Shown piece after piece: positions 10,542 through 22,639 of a stretch of DNA of 64,000 bases. How positions within the stretch are numbered: position 1 is the stretch's first letter; the number at the start of each line of letters is the position of its first letter. The position numbers and the translations under genes were made by a program. Source of the DNA: Coptis chinensis (lineage: Eukaryota > Streptophyta > Magnoliopsida > Ranunculales > Ranunculaceae); assembly GCA_015680905.1 (NCBI GenBank), contig CM027377.1, positions 54,891,501-54,955,500 on the forward strand. The letters run 5' to 3'. Under the pieces are notes generated by a model. That model was not told the DNA's origin, made no database searches, and saw only the letters and a list, made by a program, of their open reading frames with translations.

Positions 10542-13500
10542 ATGTTCTTTGTGTCGATTGATTTCATTACCTTTTTATTTTTAGCTTTATTGTTTAATGT
10601 GAACTACAATGTCGTACAAGGCCGTGGAAGAATTATTTCAAGAGAAAAAGATATAGAGTTAGAGAGGCAACTTAAAGTTCACAATAAGACCCCTATTAAG
10701 ACTGTGAAGGTATTGTTATCCTCATATTTTACGATTTAGTTTTAGATTATTAGTTGTTGTTGTTGTTATGCTTTTTTCTTCTTCTTTTATTAGTTTTGTA
10801 TAAGAAAGTTTTTCTAAGTAGGTTAAACTTACTATTTGATTGTTTTGTTATTTATCAGACCCAATCAGGCTTATACGATTGTATTGACATAAGACGACAA
10901 CCAACACTAGATCATCCTCTACTAAAAGATCATGAAATTCAGGTATATTATATTCAATTTTTTTTTTATACATAAATTAATGGTTAAATCTATAGTGCGC
11001 GAGATGTATGGTGCGCCATTACATTTCGGCCACTCATAACCCTTATTTTGTTGTTTTCTTCATTTTACCCTTATCGAATTCATCCTTAATTTAAATTAAT
11101 GTTTTTTAGCTTGATCATGCACATCAGCACATGAACCTCATTATATTTATGTATAACTATATTTAAATCGTTCTTTGATCGATTTAAGTTCAAGTATGAA
11201 CTAATTGATCCTCTAACACCAATCTTTATTTATGAAAAGAAAATAGTGAATGCAGGCATCCCAAAGATATACGTGTTGAAATGTCGACAGAAATTATTAG
11301 ACTCCTAGACATTAAATAAAACGACAAATGCTCTTCCAAGTAACCAAAAAATAATCAAACACATCTTATCTTCCACCCATCTAAGTTCCTTGCAATTAAT
11401 TATTATTATTATCGATTTTTTTTTTATATAAGAAGTTAATGTTACATCAACCTCATCAATTACTATTTTCACTTTTGCAAGAATTTTATTTTGAATATGA
11501 TGCTAAGCAATATTATGATAATTATACTTTGTTTAGGGAAATAAAAAATACATATACTGAAATTAGAAAATTGTGATCCCATGTAGACATACAAAACTGT
11601 TATATATAAAATAAGTATATATTTCTAATATCTGGCCTGTGTATATATACTATATATATATATATATATACACTCTCTATAGTCTAGTCTATTGTAGGTT
11701 GTGTGTTGTAATTACATGAATTTTGTTAAAATCGTTTAAAAGTTGATTCCTTCTTGCATGCATAATGCACTTGGATTTAATTGTTGTTACGTTCTTTTTA
11801 AGTTTTAAAGCTTTTATATATTTACTAATATAATTTATGGCCATAGTATTAGCAGTCCATATTGAATACCATAACTTTTACTTATACCGTGTATATAACC
11901 AAAATGTATGAGTAATAGTTAAGAAAAAATCGAACTTTTAATTGATCCAGCTCTGGTGGAGCAAGAGAACGAATGCCATAAAAATTGATGTAGATGAATG
12001 AATTCATAGTAAGACAATTGTTATATAAAAATATAAAATGGGAAATCCACTGTGTTTTTCTTCTTCTTTATTCTGCCATTTCCATCTACTGAAAGTCATG
12101 TTTACTTGACCAGTGTGACATCTATGCCTCATTTCACGCTTTTGGACATTTTGTTTATACATCATTAGCAAATAGGAAAACACATTAAAGTAGATGTTAT
12201 GTTGATGTGCAACTTGAATCCATTATTCTTATGGTATGCAATGTTATTTTGTTGTTATTTTATTGTTTTTTAATTTTTTTTTAATTTTATTTTCTGTGTG
12301 CCCCTTTAACCAGATTAATATATTCATACTTTTTAAGTGCAGATGGAACCTAGTTCTATACCAGAAGGAAAAAGAGGTCAAACTTCATCGAGCGATAAAA
12401 TATCAATGGCGACATTGACAAGAATAGATTGTCCACAAGGAACAGTTCCAATTAGAAGGACTCAAAAAGAAGATCTTATAAGAGCGAAGTCATTTTCGAA
12501 ATCATATAGTGCCAACTTTCGTCCCACGTCAACTGATGTACCTGGTCAACATGTAAGTTAAAAAATCCCTTATATTTTAAGAAATGATGAATGATAGGTA
12601 GATAGAAGTTTATACCTAATCAGTAAATCAAATATTATTATTATGATCACTATATAGTTTTGCTCAAAAGTTGTGTGTACGATATGATAGTTTTTAATTA
12701 TCAACGACAGTTTAATCTTTTTTAATCCAAACTGGAGAGTGATTTTACTCGTGGTCTTTGAAAATTTAGTTGTTACAAACAAAAAAATTAACCCTAAATT
12801 CATTTTGGAACTCATAGATGTGGGCGCAGTGTGGGTGTAAGTAATGATGTATCCCTCAGCTCGATCGCCTATATGGGGATGATTATATGAATTCTACTTA
12901 AAGTGATTCCAAAAAAACTCTACCATTAAAACCATTGAATTAGAAATTGATTTTTGGTGGAGATGTTCACATAATAGATATCATCCTCACAAAAAATCAG
13001 CATATTTCAATTTCAAGATGTGTAACCTCTTCAAAAAGTGTTCAAACTTTAATGAACTTATCCAATGATCTAGATTTTTTTTTTATAATTTAGAAATAAC
13101 TTTTGATAAGGTTCAATTTACCCAATCGTTCTGATTTTTTGTATAAGTGTTCTCCAATATAATAAGAATATTCCGGCAAAAATCAGTCCTCAATTCATTT
13201 TGTAAGTCCACTTTTAGTGGTAGAGTTCATATACAAGCCCTATTTTTTGCAGGAATGTTCTCCATGGTGGAAAGATGACATCTACAAAAAATTAAGTCAT
13301 AAATAGATTTATAGATTGTGATGAAGGCCATTGTATAGAATGTTATATAAAAAGTGTTGTATGATCTCATCCCTATATATACATATCTGTGTGTGCGAGT
13401 GTGTGTATTTGAACTTCAAAAGTTCTTACACGAGTGTTGTATCTAAGGGTATATATCGGATGGGTTACTTGTACACACTTCTTATACACGGCTCTCGTAC

Positions 13501-16500
13501 ACTTAACAACGTTTAGGGTAAGAGGAACATAGACTAATATATTGTGAGCATCTTCTCCTTTTTAGGTTAGAGAGATCATCTTCACAATGAATCAGCTTTG
13601 GTATTTATAACCTTACCTTGTCCGAAATGTATTCAAAAGTCTAATTTTTGGACGTAACTCATCTAACTATCTATATGAATATTTAACATGACCCCCTGCC
13701 TTTTGGACTTATTGTACGTTTCTTAATTGTTTTTAATTCCTTCCATGTCCCATCGGTCAACAAATAGATTTCCAATATTGTACCTATATGTTCTGTATGG
13801 CTCCTTATACTAAAATGTTCACTTTAAATGTTGTCGCAAATTTTCTTACACAACTATGTATATGTTGTGCAGTTAGTCATTTATAGATCAAAACATGCTT
13901 CTGAAATGCATTACGGCGTCAAATCATTGATCTCCGTGCATAATCCAAGTGTTGAACTCTATCAAGCAAGTATGTCGGAAATGTGGGTTCAAAATGGTTG
14001 GGGTGATCAACTCAACGGTTTGCAAGCTGGATGGATTGTAAGTCGTTCTAAGTAATATATGTACTATCTAATTACTTTTTGTTTTTGATAAAAAAAAACT
14101 TTGTAAAATGTTAGATTTGCTCTACGAAGGCATATTGTTTGCCCACATACATAGACTGTAGGTCTTAAGGGCATCACCAATGGGACCTGTATATGGTTTA
14201 AAGAAACAATACGAAAATGGGCTCCAATAGCCCTCTATAGTTATCATCCTTTAAAACTGTCTCTATTTCTATCACATTATTGAGGGCCCGGTCCGTTTTT
14301 ACGCCTGAAAACATTACAATGGGTGAAAACCCAGCGTAGTTGGTAGAATGTGTTCTTGGAATGGGTAACTTCTTAGGTTCGAGTCCCCGCCCAGCACTTT
14401 GATTTTTTTTAAACTGTTTTGAGTTACAAAATCGAATTGTAGAAATAAATAAAATGTTCTTGCTAAGAGTCGGAACCCACACCTGCCCACCCTCAAGATT
14501 ATTCTGGTCACAAATTTTGCCACTAGTCCATTGTAAACCAGATTGTTCATTGCCTTTGGATTTTAATTTTGATTATAAAGGTTGCATTGGAGAACCCATG
14601 ATTTAGAGGTCCTTCATACCAAGTCTCTCCTTCAACCTAACCTTTAAAATGGTGATGTGGCCCTCTATTTTGAGGGCCTGCATTGGTGATGCCCTAAGGT
14701 TTGCTAGCTCATAAGTATAACTCTTAAAGTACAAGCATTAAAATTACTTTTTATCGAAAAAAAAAAAAAGCATTAAAATTACTAACCTTAGTCTTCTAAT
14801 ATTTAAATGAAAACATTATATACGGACGGCCCTTTAATTGGTTATGGGAACATTACATGGAACAATGTACTGCACTCCTTGTTTGTTGCACTCCTTGTTT
14901 GTTGGTTTAACATAGCTCGCTAAAATAAAACTTTTCGTGTTGCCTCCTTTCCCGTATTAAGTTCAGTGTTTTTCTTTTACGGAAATTATTTTTCCTTTTT
15001 TTTACCTTACAAGACTCGTAATCTTTTGGTTATTTCAAATGTTAGTTATAAAAGCAACATTTAACATTTGATATTCGTGGAAAAAAAGACTCATTTTCAT
15101 TATCCAAATGGATCCTTTAAGTTTAAAAGCGCATTTGGATCAGAAGCCAAAGTTTCAAGTTTCAAATGCTCTTGAACCATTCTTTTAATATTAAGTTACA
15201 ATCTAGTTTCAAATGCTCTTTAACTCTTCTTCCGTTGAGGCCCTGTAATAGCCATTTTCTAATGTGTACAGTGTTCCACTATAAAAGCGAAGTATTCTAA
15301 TTAGCTCTCGTCATGCATTTGAATTTGAATGAATAGGTTTCACCAGAGCTAAATGAGGATAATCATACTCGTCTATTCGTATTATCGACTGTAAGTACAT
15401 AAGTTATCTACATACGTGTATTTGAGTCATATATATTACTGTTGTTACTCACTTCTCCATTTGTGCCTTCATCAGAGGGACGGTTATAACACAAGTTGCT
15501 TCACTACACTTTGTAATCATTTTGTACAAACGAGCGGAACCTATCCCGTTGATTCTGAATTGACGCAAATATCTATATACGAAGGAGACGAGTATACACT
15601 TGAACTCTCTATCTACAGGGTGAGTTACTTTACTTTATTTTTATTTATTTATTACTTTCTTTCCAATGAATATATTTTATTTGATATCCAAAAGTAATTA
15701 TACAAAGTTAGAAGGGGCGCCGCAAGCCCCCTTATGGATATCGAAACCAATACGCCTAAATACAAATTCAATGGAACCAGCCAATGAATAATTGTTATGA
15801 GGTTTGAATGACCTCTACCTACATAAATACAATCATGTGCATCATCCTCCACAATATAATACATAATAGTTTTTTCATATAGGGGAGGAGTAAAATACAT
15901 TACTACATCATCTGTCACAAATAAATTTCTTGTCAGTTGATCAGTTGCGCGCTCTGTTAGTCTCTCTGACCATGGTGCATACACCATGTAGCGTCTACAA
16001 CTTTTCCCATATAGCCTTAAGTCCTTAATCATATTTAGAGAGTACCAAGGTGGAGGTACTTATTTGCATGTCATATATACACATTAGTGTGTATTTTTTT
16101 TAATCCTTGGAAACAGTATGATTGAGGGGGTAATGTTTTTATCTTGTAGCTTTATATCTGAGCTCTTTCTTAACTTAAATTGTGAACACTACAAATATAC
16201 TATTTACCTATGGCTGCAGGATAATGTTACTTCTAATTGGTGGCTATTGGCCAAAGGGACAGAAAAAATTGGGTATTGGCCAAAGGAATTATTCCCACAG
16301 TTGAACGATGGTGCTCTATACGTTGCTTGGGGAGGACTAGTAACATCACCACCTAATCACCCTAGTGCACCTATGGGAAATGGACGAAGACCCGTTGATC
16401 CTTTAAGTTTCAAGCGAGCAGCATATTTTAGAGATCTGCATGTTGTCGATGCATCTTCTGCTTACAAAGATCCAGACGAAAAGGAATTCCAAGTTTATAC

Positions 16501-16606
16501 AGATGATCGTAGTTATTGCTATGGCATGGTGAATGCGGGCTATGTACAAACTATGGGACATACAATTTTGTATGGAGGACCTGGAGGCAACGATTGTGGT
16601 CCATAA
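10542..16606 (+). CDS. Secreted neprosin-domain (DUF239) protein, probably catalytically altered
   Basis: Seven exons join in frame to 403 residues: 10542-10709, 10859-10942, 12343-12552, 13873-14037, 15337-15390, 15476-15619, 16220-16606, all with GT-AG introns in phase 0. Residues 1-26 form a signal peptide. The activation-peptide domain (about 30-155) has LYDCIDIRRQPTLDHPLLKDH-type sequence. The neprosin domain (about 156-403) has Y-G-(V)K, AGW (206-208), DGYNTSCF, WW (282-283), GYWPKELF, WGG (312-314), MGNG and YFRDLHVVD. Neprosins are secreted glutamic endopeptidases, known from pitcher-plant fluid. Here the residue before AGW is Gln205 and the one after WGG is Leu315. Relatives have Glu at both places, and the spacing matches the catalytic pair E188/E297 of Nepenthes neprosin. 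The reading frame is intact, so the protein may be made but not proteolytic. Confidence 0.88.
14169..14694. mobile_element. Tourist-like MITE (PIF/Harbinger type) in intron 4 of the neprosin gene
   Basis: The ends are inverted repeats: GGGCATCACCAATG at 14169 and CATTGGTGATGCCC ending at 14694. Both flanks are the trinucleotide TAA (14166-14168, 14695-14697), the 3-bp target duplication typical of PIF/Harbinger and Tourist elements. The 526-bp interior encodes no transposase. A second 'GGGCC(C/T)' inverted pair lies further inside. Confidence 0.75.
14323..14395 (+). other. tRNA-like segment (possible SINE head or tRNA pseudogene) inside the MITE
   Basis: A box A-like CAGCGTAGTTGG (14332-14343) is followed 32 bases later by a perfect RNA polymerase III box B, GGTTCGAGTCC (14376-14386). 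A T-rich run follows at 14402-14410. The spacing fits a tRNA or tRNA-derived SINE. A complete cloverleaf with a paired acceptor stem was not evident, so a functional tRNA is unlikely. Confidence 0.4.
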
Positions 16607-18180
16607 CTAGTTAACAAACTATTGTCGCAATAAGCACTTTCTTTGTAGTCTGTACTTCCCAGCCAGCAGTCCAACTTATGTTTCAGGCGCACAGCACCCT
16701 TTATTACAAGCATATATTGAATAATGGAAACGCTAGCACGAAGCCCACCATTCATCGGTAACATTCTTTGATGGTTGTTTCATGATCTATGTCGCATAAA
16801 GCATAAGATTTCTAGACACGCCTGACACACTTACTTTGAGACGTTTGAGTAGCTGATGTCATGGAGCTAAAATATGGAATTCCCAACGTGTTCACCAATA
16901 TTTGTCTCTTGAATATGCAGCTAGAATTTTATCCATTCGTCTAAAAAAGCAACCACATTAAGTTCATAGATGTATTGGTCTCCTAATAAAGAATGTAAAA
17001 CTTTGAAATCATCGTACTCTCATATTCCCGAGTGGTAGATCGTAACAAGATAGAAACATAGTCCAGTATTTTCAAATCGTACTCTCAAATTTTTGGCAAG
17101 ACAACATTATCATGTGCCAACAATTCTCTCTCTTTGGGGAGTCTCAGAAGTCCCAACTACAGTTGTTTATAACGTGCTCTTTCTTTCACTCGTGCAATCT
17201 TGTTCGCTATCAATCTTCTTTTTTCCATTTATAGCCTACCTTTGATCAGACAATCAGAGTAACTGAACGGGGGGACATTATGACGAAATGTGAAAATTTG
17301 GTGAATGATTTGCACGACACATGCATTTCTAATTACAACCTAGTTCCTATGGTTTGTTCGAAAATGATCTTTGATGGCAAAATCCTTCAAGCTAAAAAAT
17401 TAAATTATCAGGAAAAAGGAATAAGAGATGAATTTCACGTATAAGCAGATTATTACCGTAAATCCGCATTCCCTAAGGTTACCAAATTGCCTGCCGAAAA
17501 TCACTTATTAGCACTGAAGAGAATACTATCTAGAAAGAAGCATAATGCACAACACTGTAAGAGTTGACGACTAAATGAACAATACTGCAGTAGTGCAAAA
17601 CGGAATAGTAATTGGGAAAGAGTAGAACAATTGCTATCAAGATTCTATTGTGGCAGAAATACAGAGGCAAATTTCGAAGTCAATGTACACCATGCAGTGT
17701 AAAAGTTAATAGCCCATATGAATGGTCTAAACAACAATTATGAAATCACAGGGATTCACAGCTCTAAAATCTGACAATTACATGTAAAACAGTAACATGG
17801 GCTAATTCAAGCTCTGGATAGAAAAACAGTAACGTGGCAAAAGAGAGTTGCAACATGATAACAGAAGAAAATGCTGTAGACCAACTAAGAAAGAAGGATC
17901 GACATTTGTTATCTGTCAGACAAGCTCCTAAACCCGGACCTATTAGGATTTCCATGCTGCAATTCCAAGGCATTCATCCTCAGCTCGCAAGTCTTCTATG
18001 CCTCCTGCAAACGAATGAAGGACCAATATAAGCACGAAAGCTTGAATAAATTGAGAAGTCATTAAAATGAGATAAATGAGGTTGAGCAATAGCATCTAAA
18101 ATCCATGGCTTGGAAAACATTGTACAACTAACAACTAACAAGTGAGAAATACAGGGAAAAGAGGAATATATATTTACTTG
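16607..18180. other. Intergenic region downstream of the neprosin gene
   Basis: It contains the presumed 3' UTR of the neprosin gene and unremarkable AT-rich sequence. On the minus strand 18006-17944 could be a terminal exon (acceptor TTTGCAG, then GGIEDLRAEDECLG…, stop), but no adjoining exon was found and it is not called as a gene. Confidence 0.35.
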
Positions 18181-18533
18181 TGTAGCGAACCAATTTATGA
18201 TGGCCGGTGGTCTGGTGCATGATGGATCCAGAAAGAGGAAATACGGTGGGATGGGAGGCATTCTAGAAGGGCCGCAGACATAGGAGTCGAGCGTGAAGAC
18301 CGAGAACCGAGAACTGGCAGTGGAAAGCCGCGAACTGAAGGGATAGCTGGCCTGGAGTTGTACCATTGGGATACGTGCCCAACACGAGCCAGGAGAAAAC
18401 CCTAGGGTCGTACGGGAACCCTCAACGCGGCAATCGATGGACCGAGAGATGGATGGATAGGTGGAGGGCCTGAGGGAGAGGTGAGGGATTATAAATAGAA
18501 CAGGAGAGGAGGAGAGAAAGAGAGGTCACAACA
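18181..18533 (+). repeat. 5' LTR of element 2
   Basis: 353 bp, TG…CA ends, partner at 27341-27693, adjacent primer-binding site on its right. It holds a TATA box at 18490-18497 upstream of the likely RNA start. Confidence 0.95.
18490..18497 (+). promoter_or_regulatory. LTR promoter TATA box (TATAAATA)
   Basis: A good plant TATA match about 40 bases before the LTR end, conserved in the 3' LTR at 27650-27657. That placement gives a very short R-U5 region, as in other short Tat LTRs. Confidence 0.6.
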
Positions 18534-18535
18534 TT

Positions 18536-18555
18536 TGGCGTTGTCTGTGGGGAAC
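18536..18555 (+). other. Primer-binding site of element 2
   Basis: TGGCGTTGTCTGTGGGGAAC lies two bases after the LTR. It is a diverged version of the TGGCGCCGTCTGTGGGGACG found in element 3, related to the tRNA-Asp type site. Confidence 0.7.
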
Positions 18556-18574
18556 GAGAGTGAAAAATAGAGAG

Positions 18575-19952
18575 ATGGCGACAAAAAGAAGAGTGGGCCG
18601 ACCGAAAAAGGCGACGGTCACCGAGATGGATGTGGAGTCAGTGAGGAGTGAAGGGGAAGAGCAAGGTAGGGAAGAGATAGTAATGTCAGAGGCGGAGGAA
18701 ACAAGGTTGTTACATGAGGAGATAACAAGGTTGAGGGAAGAAAATGAGGGGTTAAGGAGAGAGAAAGAGACAATAGAGGAGTCGGAAAGGGAGGTGTCGG
18801 GAGTAGAGAGAGAAGAGGAATGGGGCACAGATGCGGAAGAGCAGACGGTGGTGGGTTCACCAAGGAGCAAGTCAGAGAAATGATTGCCAGCGATCTGAAA
18901 GCTAGTCTGGAACAGGCCAAGGGCATGGGAGGTGCAGCAAGTTAGGTGGTGGCAGGGTTGAACCGCAACCCACTGGCGGACGCGATCTGGAAGTCTGAGG
19001 TGCCAAAGAGATTCAACCAGCCAAGGTTTGAAAGGTATGATGGGACTGGAGACCACGCGGACCATATTCATCACTTCCGGCAGCAGATGCCGTTGTGGCA
19101 GGAGCCACAGTATGACGAGATGAGATGTATGATGTTCCCGACAAGCTTAAAAGGGGGAGCATTTGACTGGTATTACAGATTACCTTATAAGAGTATTAAT
19201 AGCTTTCAGGAGTTAGAGCAGGCGTTCATTGACCATTTTATACACCAGAAGAAGCGTGTTGTGGATATCGCAGCCTTGTTCAATTACAAAGGTCCGCTGA
19301 ATCGGTGAGGGACTTCTTGTGTAGATTCAAGGCAGAGACCTTGCAAGTGGAGAATCTGGACGAAAGGACGGCGGTGATAGCTTTCGAGAGAGGATTGCGC
19401 CCGGGAACGAGGGTACATGAGTCCGTAGCCAAGAATGAAATTGCAACATTACAGGATCTATACCCGAGGGTGGAGAAGTACATCAGGTACGAAGACACCA
19501 TGCAAAAGGAGGTGAGAAGGCCAGGGAAGGCAGTGTTATCGCTGGAAAAAGGCGAGGGGCATCGGCGATATGAGTCATCGGACAAAGGAGGCAGCGGATA
19601 CCGAGGATATTCATCGCGGCCCAAGAGGGGCAAAGAAGAGGCTAGGAGGGAGAGTTGAGACAAAAATTCCTATCGCGAGGTAGAACAAGTGCCATTGAAC
19701 AAGTCGTTGAGCGAGATACTACCGTTGATTCAGAATTTGCAGGGGTATGAGGGTTCGCGAACCAAACCAGTGGAGCTGCAAGGCAGACCCTATTGCGCAT
19801 ATCATCAAATACATAACCATGAGACGGACGGCTGCTACGCGTTAAAATGGTTGATTCAGAGGATGATAGGAAAGGGGTTGTTGAAGGAGTTTATAACAGA
19901 AGAGGAAAAAGTAGAGCAAGCAGCCAAGCACCGACCCAGGGGAGGATATTAG
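18575..19952 (+). pseudogene. Gag of element 2
   Basis: The likely start ATG (18575) gives MATKRRVGRPKKA, a basic, AT-hook-like start. An acidic coiled-coil (ETRLLHEEITRLREENEGL) follows. The retrotransposon-gag domain spans 18946-19308 (PKRFNQPRFERYDG, LKGGAFDWYYRLP, FIDHFIHQKKR) and continues in another frame at 19305-19658. A Cys/His segment with PYCAYHQIHNHETDGCYALK lies at 19689-19952. The frame is broken near 18880-18945 (including a TAG), at 19308 and at 19658. Function: structural particle protein. Element 3 has a close relative, which allows the breaks to be seen. Confidence 0.85.
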
Positions 19953-20099
19953 GAACGATCAACGTAATCTTTAGTGGAGAGATAGGATACGGCGGGCAGC
20001 AAGCATACAACAGGTCCATGAATCGGCAGGACATTCGCGGGTGACCCCCTGGTCCGCGAATGGAAGGAGAAGCATAATGTTCACCGACGCGGATCTTTA

Positions 20100-20518
20100 G
20101 GCAATCGATTCCCCACATGAGGATGCGTTGGTGATCACGGTGGCGATGGGAAATTACATGGTAAAGAGAGTGTTAGTGGACTGCGGCAGTGCGGTGGATT
20201 TACTGTTTAGAGGGACAATGGAGGAAATGAAGATAGAAAGCAAGCAGTTGAGGCCCTCACCGACAAATTTGTATGGGTTCAACTAAAGCATGACCTTTAG
20301 GGGAGCTTCTACTCCCAGTGACCACAGGACCAGTTACAATGTTCTCGAGGTTCAAAGTGGTGGATGCCGATTCGCAATACAACGCCATCCTGGGAAGGAG
20401 GTGGATTCATGAGATGTCAGCGGTCCCTTCTACATACTACCAAGTGATCCGATTCCCTACTCCTACCAGGATATATGAGGTCCGTGGGGATCAGGTGACA
20501 GTAAAAAATAGTCACTAG
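20100..20518 (+). pseudogene. Aspartic protease region of element 2
   Basis: VAMGNYMVKRVLVDCGSAVDLLF (split here as VAMGNYMVKR / VLVDCGSAVDLLF) is the Tat protease active-site region, with D-C-G-S. The domain ends at YNAILGRRWIHE (about 20381-20415). Between them, after LYGFN, a stop at 20284-20286 and a frame shift disrupt the flap region. It matches the intact-frame protease of element 3 at 44498-44900. Confidence 0.8.
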
Positions 20519-20749
20519 AGTACAGTGAAAAGATTGATCCGCGGTTCAGAGGAAGAGACTTTGCTTTCCAGGAAGAGGCAGACATAGCAATTACAATGCA
20601 CCGCTGGGGAGGGGTCGGCGGAGTCGACAGAGGGACCGAAGACCTTGGATGAGATAGAAGTAGTGAATTTAGGGGAAGGCGATGAGGAGAAGTTCACATC
20701 AGTAGGTTCCAGTTTGTCTGAGGAATGGAAGGTTAAGTTAGTATAGTTT

Positions 20750-22560
20750 TTGTCTACCAATAAAGATGTGTTTGCGTGGATGATTGAGGAGGTCACCGGA
20801 TTAGACCTAGAATTTGCATGTCATAAGTTACATATGAGGGAAGACGCTAAGCCAATAAGACAGAAGATGCGAGGCATTAGGCCGAAGTACGCTGAAGGAA
20901 TTCGCGAGGCTGAAGGGGGCAGGTATAATACGAGAGGTGTCGTTCATCGACTGGTTGTCAAATGTGGTCGCGGTGCCTAAGAAGAATGGCAAGGTATTCA
21001 CTGACGTGAATTCAGAATGTCTTAAAGATAGCTACCCCATGCCGAGAGTAGACGAGCTGGTGGATAGAACCGCGGGGGTTTAAAATATTTTCTTTCATGG
21101 ACGCATCAATGGGATATAACCAGGTCGCCATGTATGGGCCAGATCAGGAGAAGACAGCCTTCGTGGTAGAAGGCGGTACATATTGCTATACGAGAATGCC
21201 GTTTGGATTGAAGAACGTCGGGGCTACATTTCAGCGGCTAGGGGAGAAAATGTTTGAAAACAAGATATGAAAAGGGATTGAGATTTACATAGACGACATG
21301 GTGGAGAAGAGTATGTCAGAGGAAGAACATTTAGAGGGTTTGAAAGAAATGTTCAATATACTGCGGTCGTACAATTTAAAGCTTAACCTAAAGAAGTGTA
21401 CATTCGGCGTTACTACGAGGAAGTTTCTGGGGTACATAGTTACTTACCGGGGAATTGAGGCCAATCCCGAGTAGATAAGAGCCCTGGTGGAGATGTCGTC
21501 GCCTCAGGATGTCAAAGAGGTGCAGAAACTTGCGGGAAGGGACTTGAACAGGTTCATCTCAAAGTCGTCGGACAAGTGTAGGCCGTTGTATCGGTTACTG
21601 AGAAGCACTCCGGATTTTGTATGGACCGCGGAATGTGAGGAGGCGTTCCAGGAGTTGAAGAATTATCTAGGTAAGGCCCCTCTGCTGTCGTGGCCAGAAC
21701 AGGGAGAAAAACTATACTTGTATTTAGGGGTCACGGAGTATGCAATTAGCTCGGTGCTAGTAAGAATTGTGGGTAAGTTAGAAAAGCCGGTGTACTTCCA
21801 AAGTAAAACATTGCTGGATGCTGAGACCCGATATAGCATAGTCGAAAAGTATGCGCCTTGGCATTGGTTTTCTCTGCCTTGAAGTTAAAACCATACTTTG
21901 AAGCACACTCAGTAGTGGTAGTGACAAATCTGCCTTTAAAGCAAGCGTTGAAAGCATAAAAATCTGGGAGCTGAGGATGCTGAAATGGGCATTAATGTTG
22001 AGTTCTTACGAGATATAATATCAGATCAGGACAGCGGAGAAGGCGCATGTGGTGGCAGAATTCTTAGCAGAGTTCCCAGCGGAGGATCCCACTTGGGGAG
22101 AAGAGATGATCATGGAGCCGGAGAAAATCATTGAGCAGGACTGGTTAGACCCCTGGGATCGGAGAAATGGGTGGAGAGTATTCGCCGACGGGTCAGCCAC
22201 AGACGCTTGCAGTGGGATATGAGTGGTATTGGTTATGCCGGAGAACAACAGAATGGAGTTAACCAAGAAGTTAGGGTTCGTGGCATCTAACAATGAGGCA
22301 GAGTATGAGGCGGTAATAGCGGGTATGAGAATGGCAGAGGATGTGGGGATAAAAGAGCTGACGGTGTATTCGGACTCGAATTTGGTAGTGTGCCAGGCAA
22401 ATGGGGGGTTTGCCGCGCAATGCCCATAGATGGTAAAATATTTGAAAGTACTGCAAAAGAGGGCCGCCAGGTTTGCAAAGATCAAGTTCGTACATCTGGG
22501 TTGCAGCGAGAACAGACAAGTCGATGCCTTAGCATACGTGGCCACTGCAATTCCTGAATT
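20750..22560 (+). pseudogene. RT, RNase H and archaeal-type RNase H of element 2
   Basis: The RT approach region (KDVFAWMIEEVTGLD, 20760-20900) is followed by the core at about 21090-21480, with FMDASMGYNQ and the catalytic YIDDMVEKS near 21284-21312. RNase H follows at 21487-21950 (ECEEAFQELKNYL, LYLYLGVTEYAISSVL). The second RNase H is at about 22165-22550 (FADGSATDA, NNEAEYEAVIAGMRMAE, YSDSNLVV, VDALA). Breaks include TAG at 20743-20745 and 21472-21474, TGA at 21268-21270, and frame changes near 20985 and 21880. It would copy RNA to DNA and degrade the RNA strand, but not in this state. Confidence 0.88.
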
Positions 22561-22639
22561 CGAAGAGAGAGTGATAAAAATAAAGCGATTGGAGAAACCT
22601 AGTACAGAGGAAGTGGAAGAGGAAGGGGCGGAGATATGT

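Noticed and set aside
15652-16032. 126-codon minus-strand frame in intron 6 of the neprosin gene
   Set aside because: No recognisable domain, lies wholly in an intron, and partner exons are absent.
17944-18006. Possible terminal exon on the minus strand (GGIEDLRAEDECLG…stop)
   Set aside because: A good acceptor and acidic sequence, but no neighbouring exon or protein family could be tied to it.
18526-19074. 182-codon minus-strand frame opposite gag of element 2
   Set aside because: It is the complement of the purine-rich gag coiled-coil region. Low-complexity Ser/Leu/Pro translation is expected there; unlike the downstream antisense gene it has no conserved counterpart.
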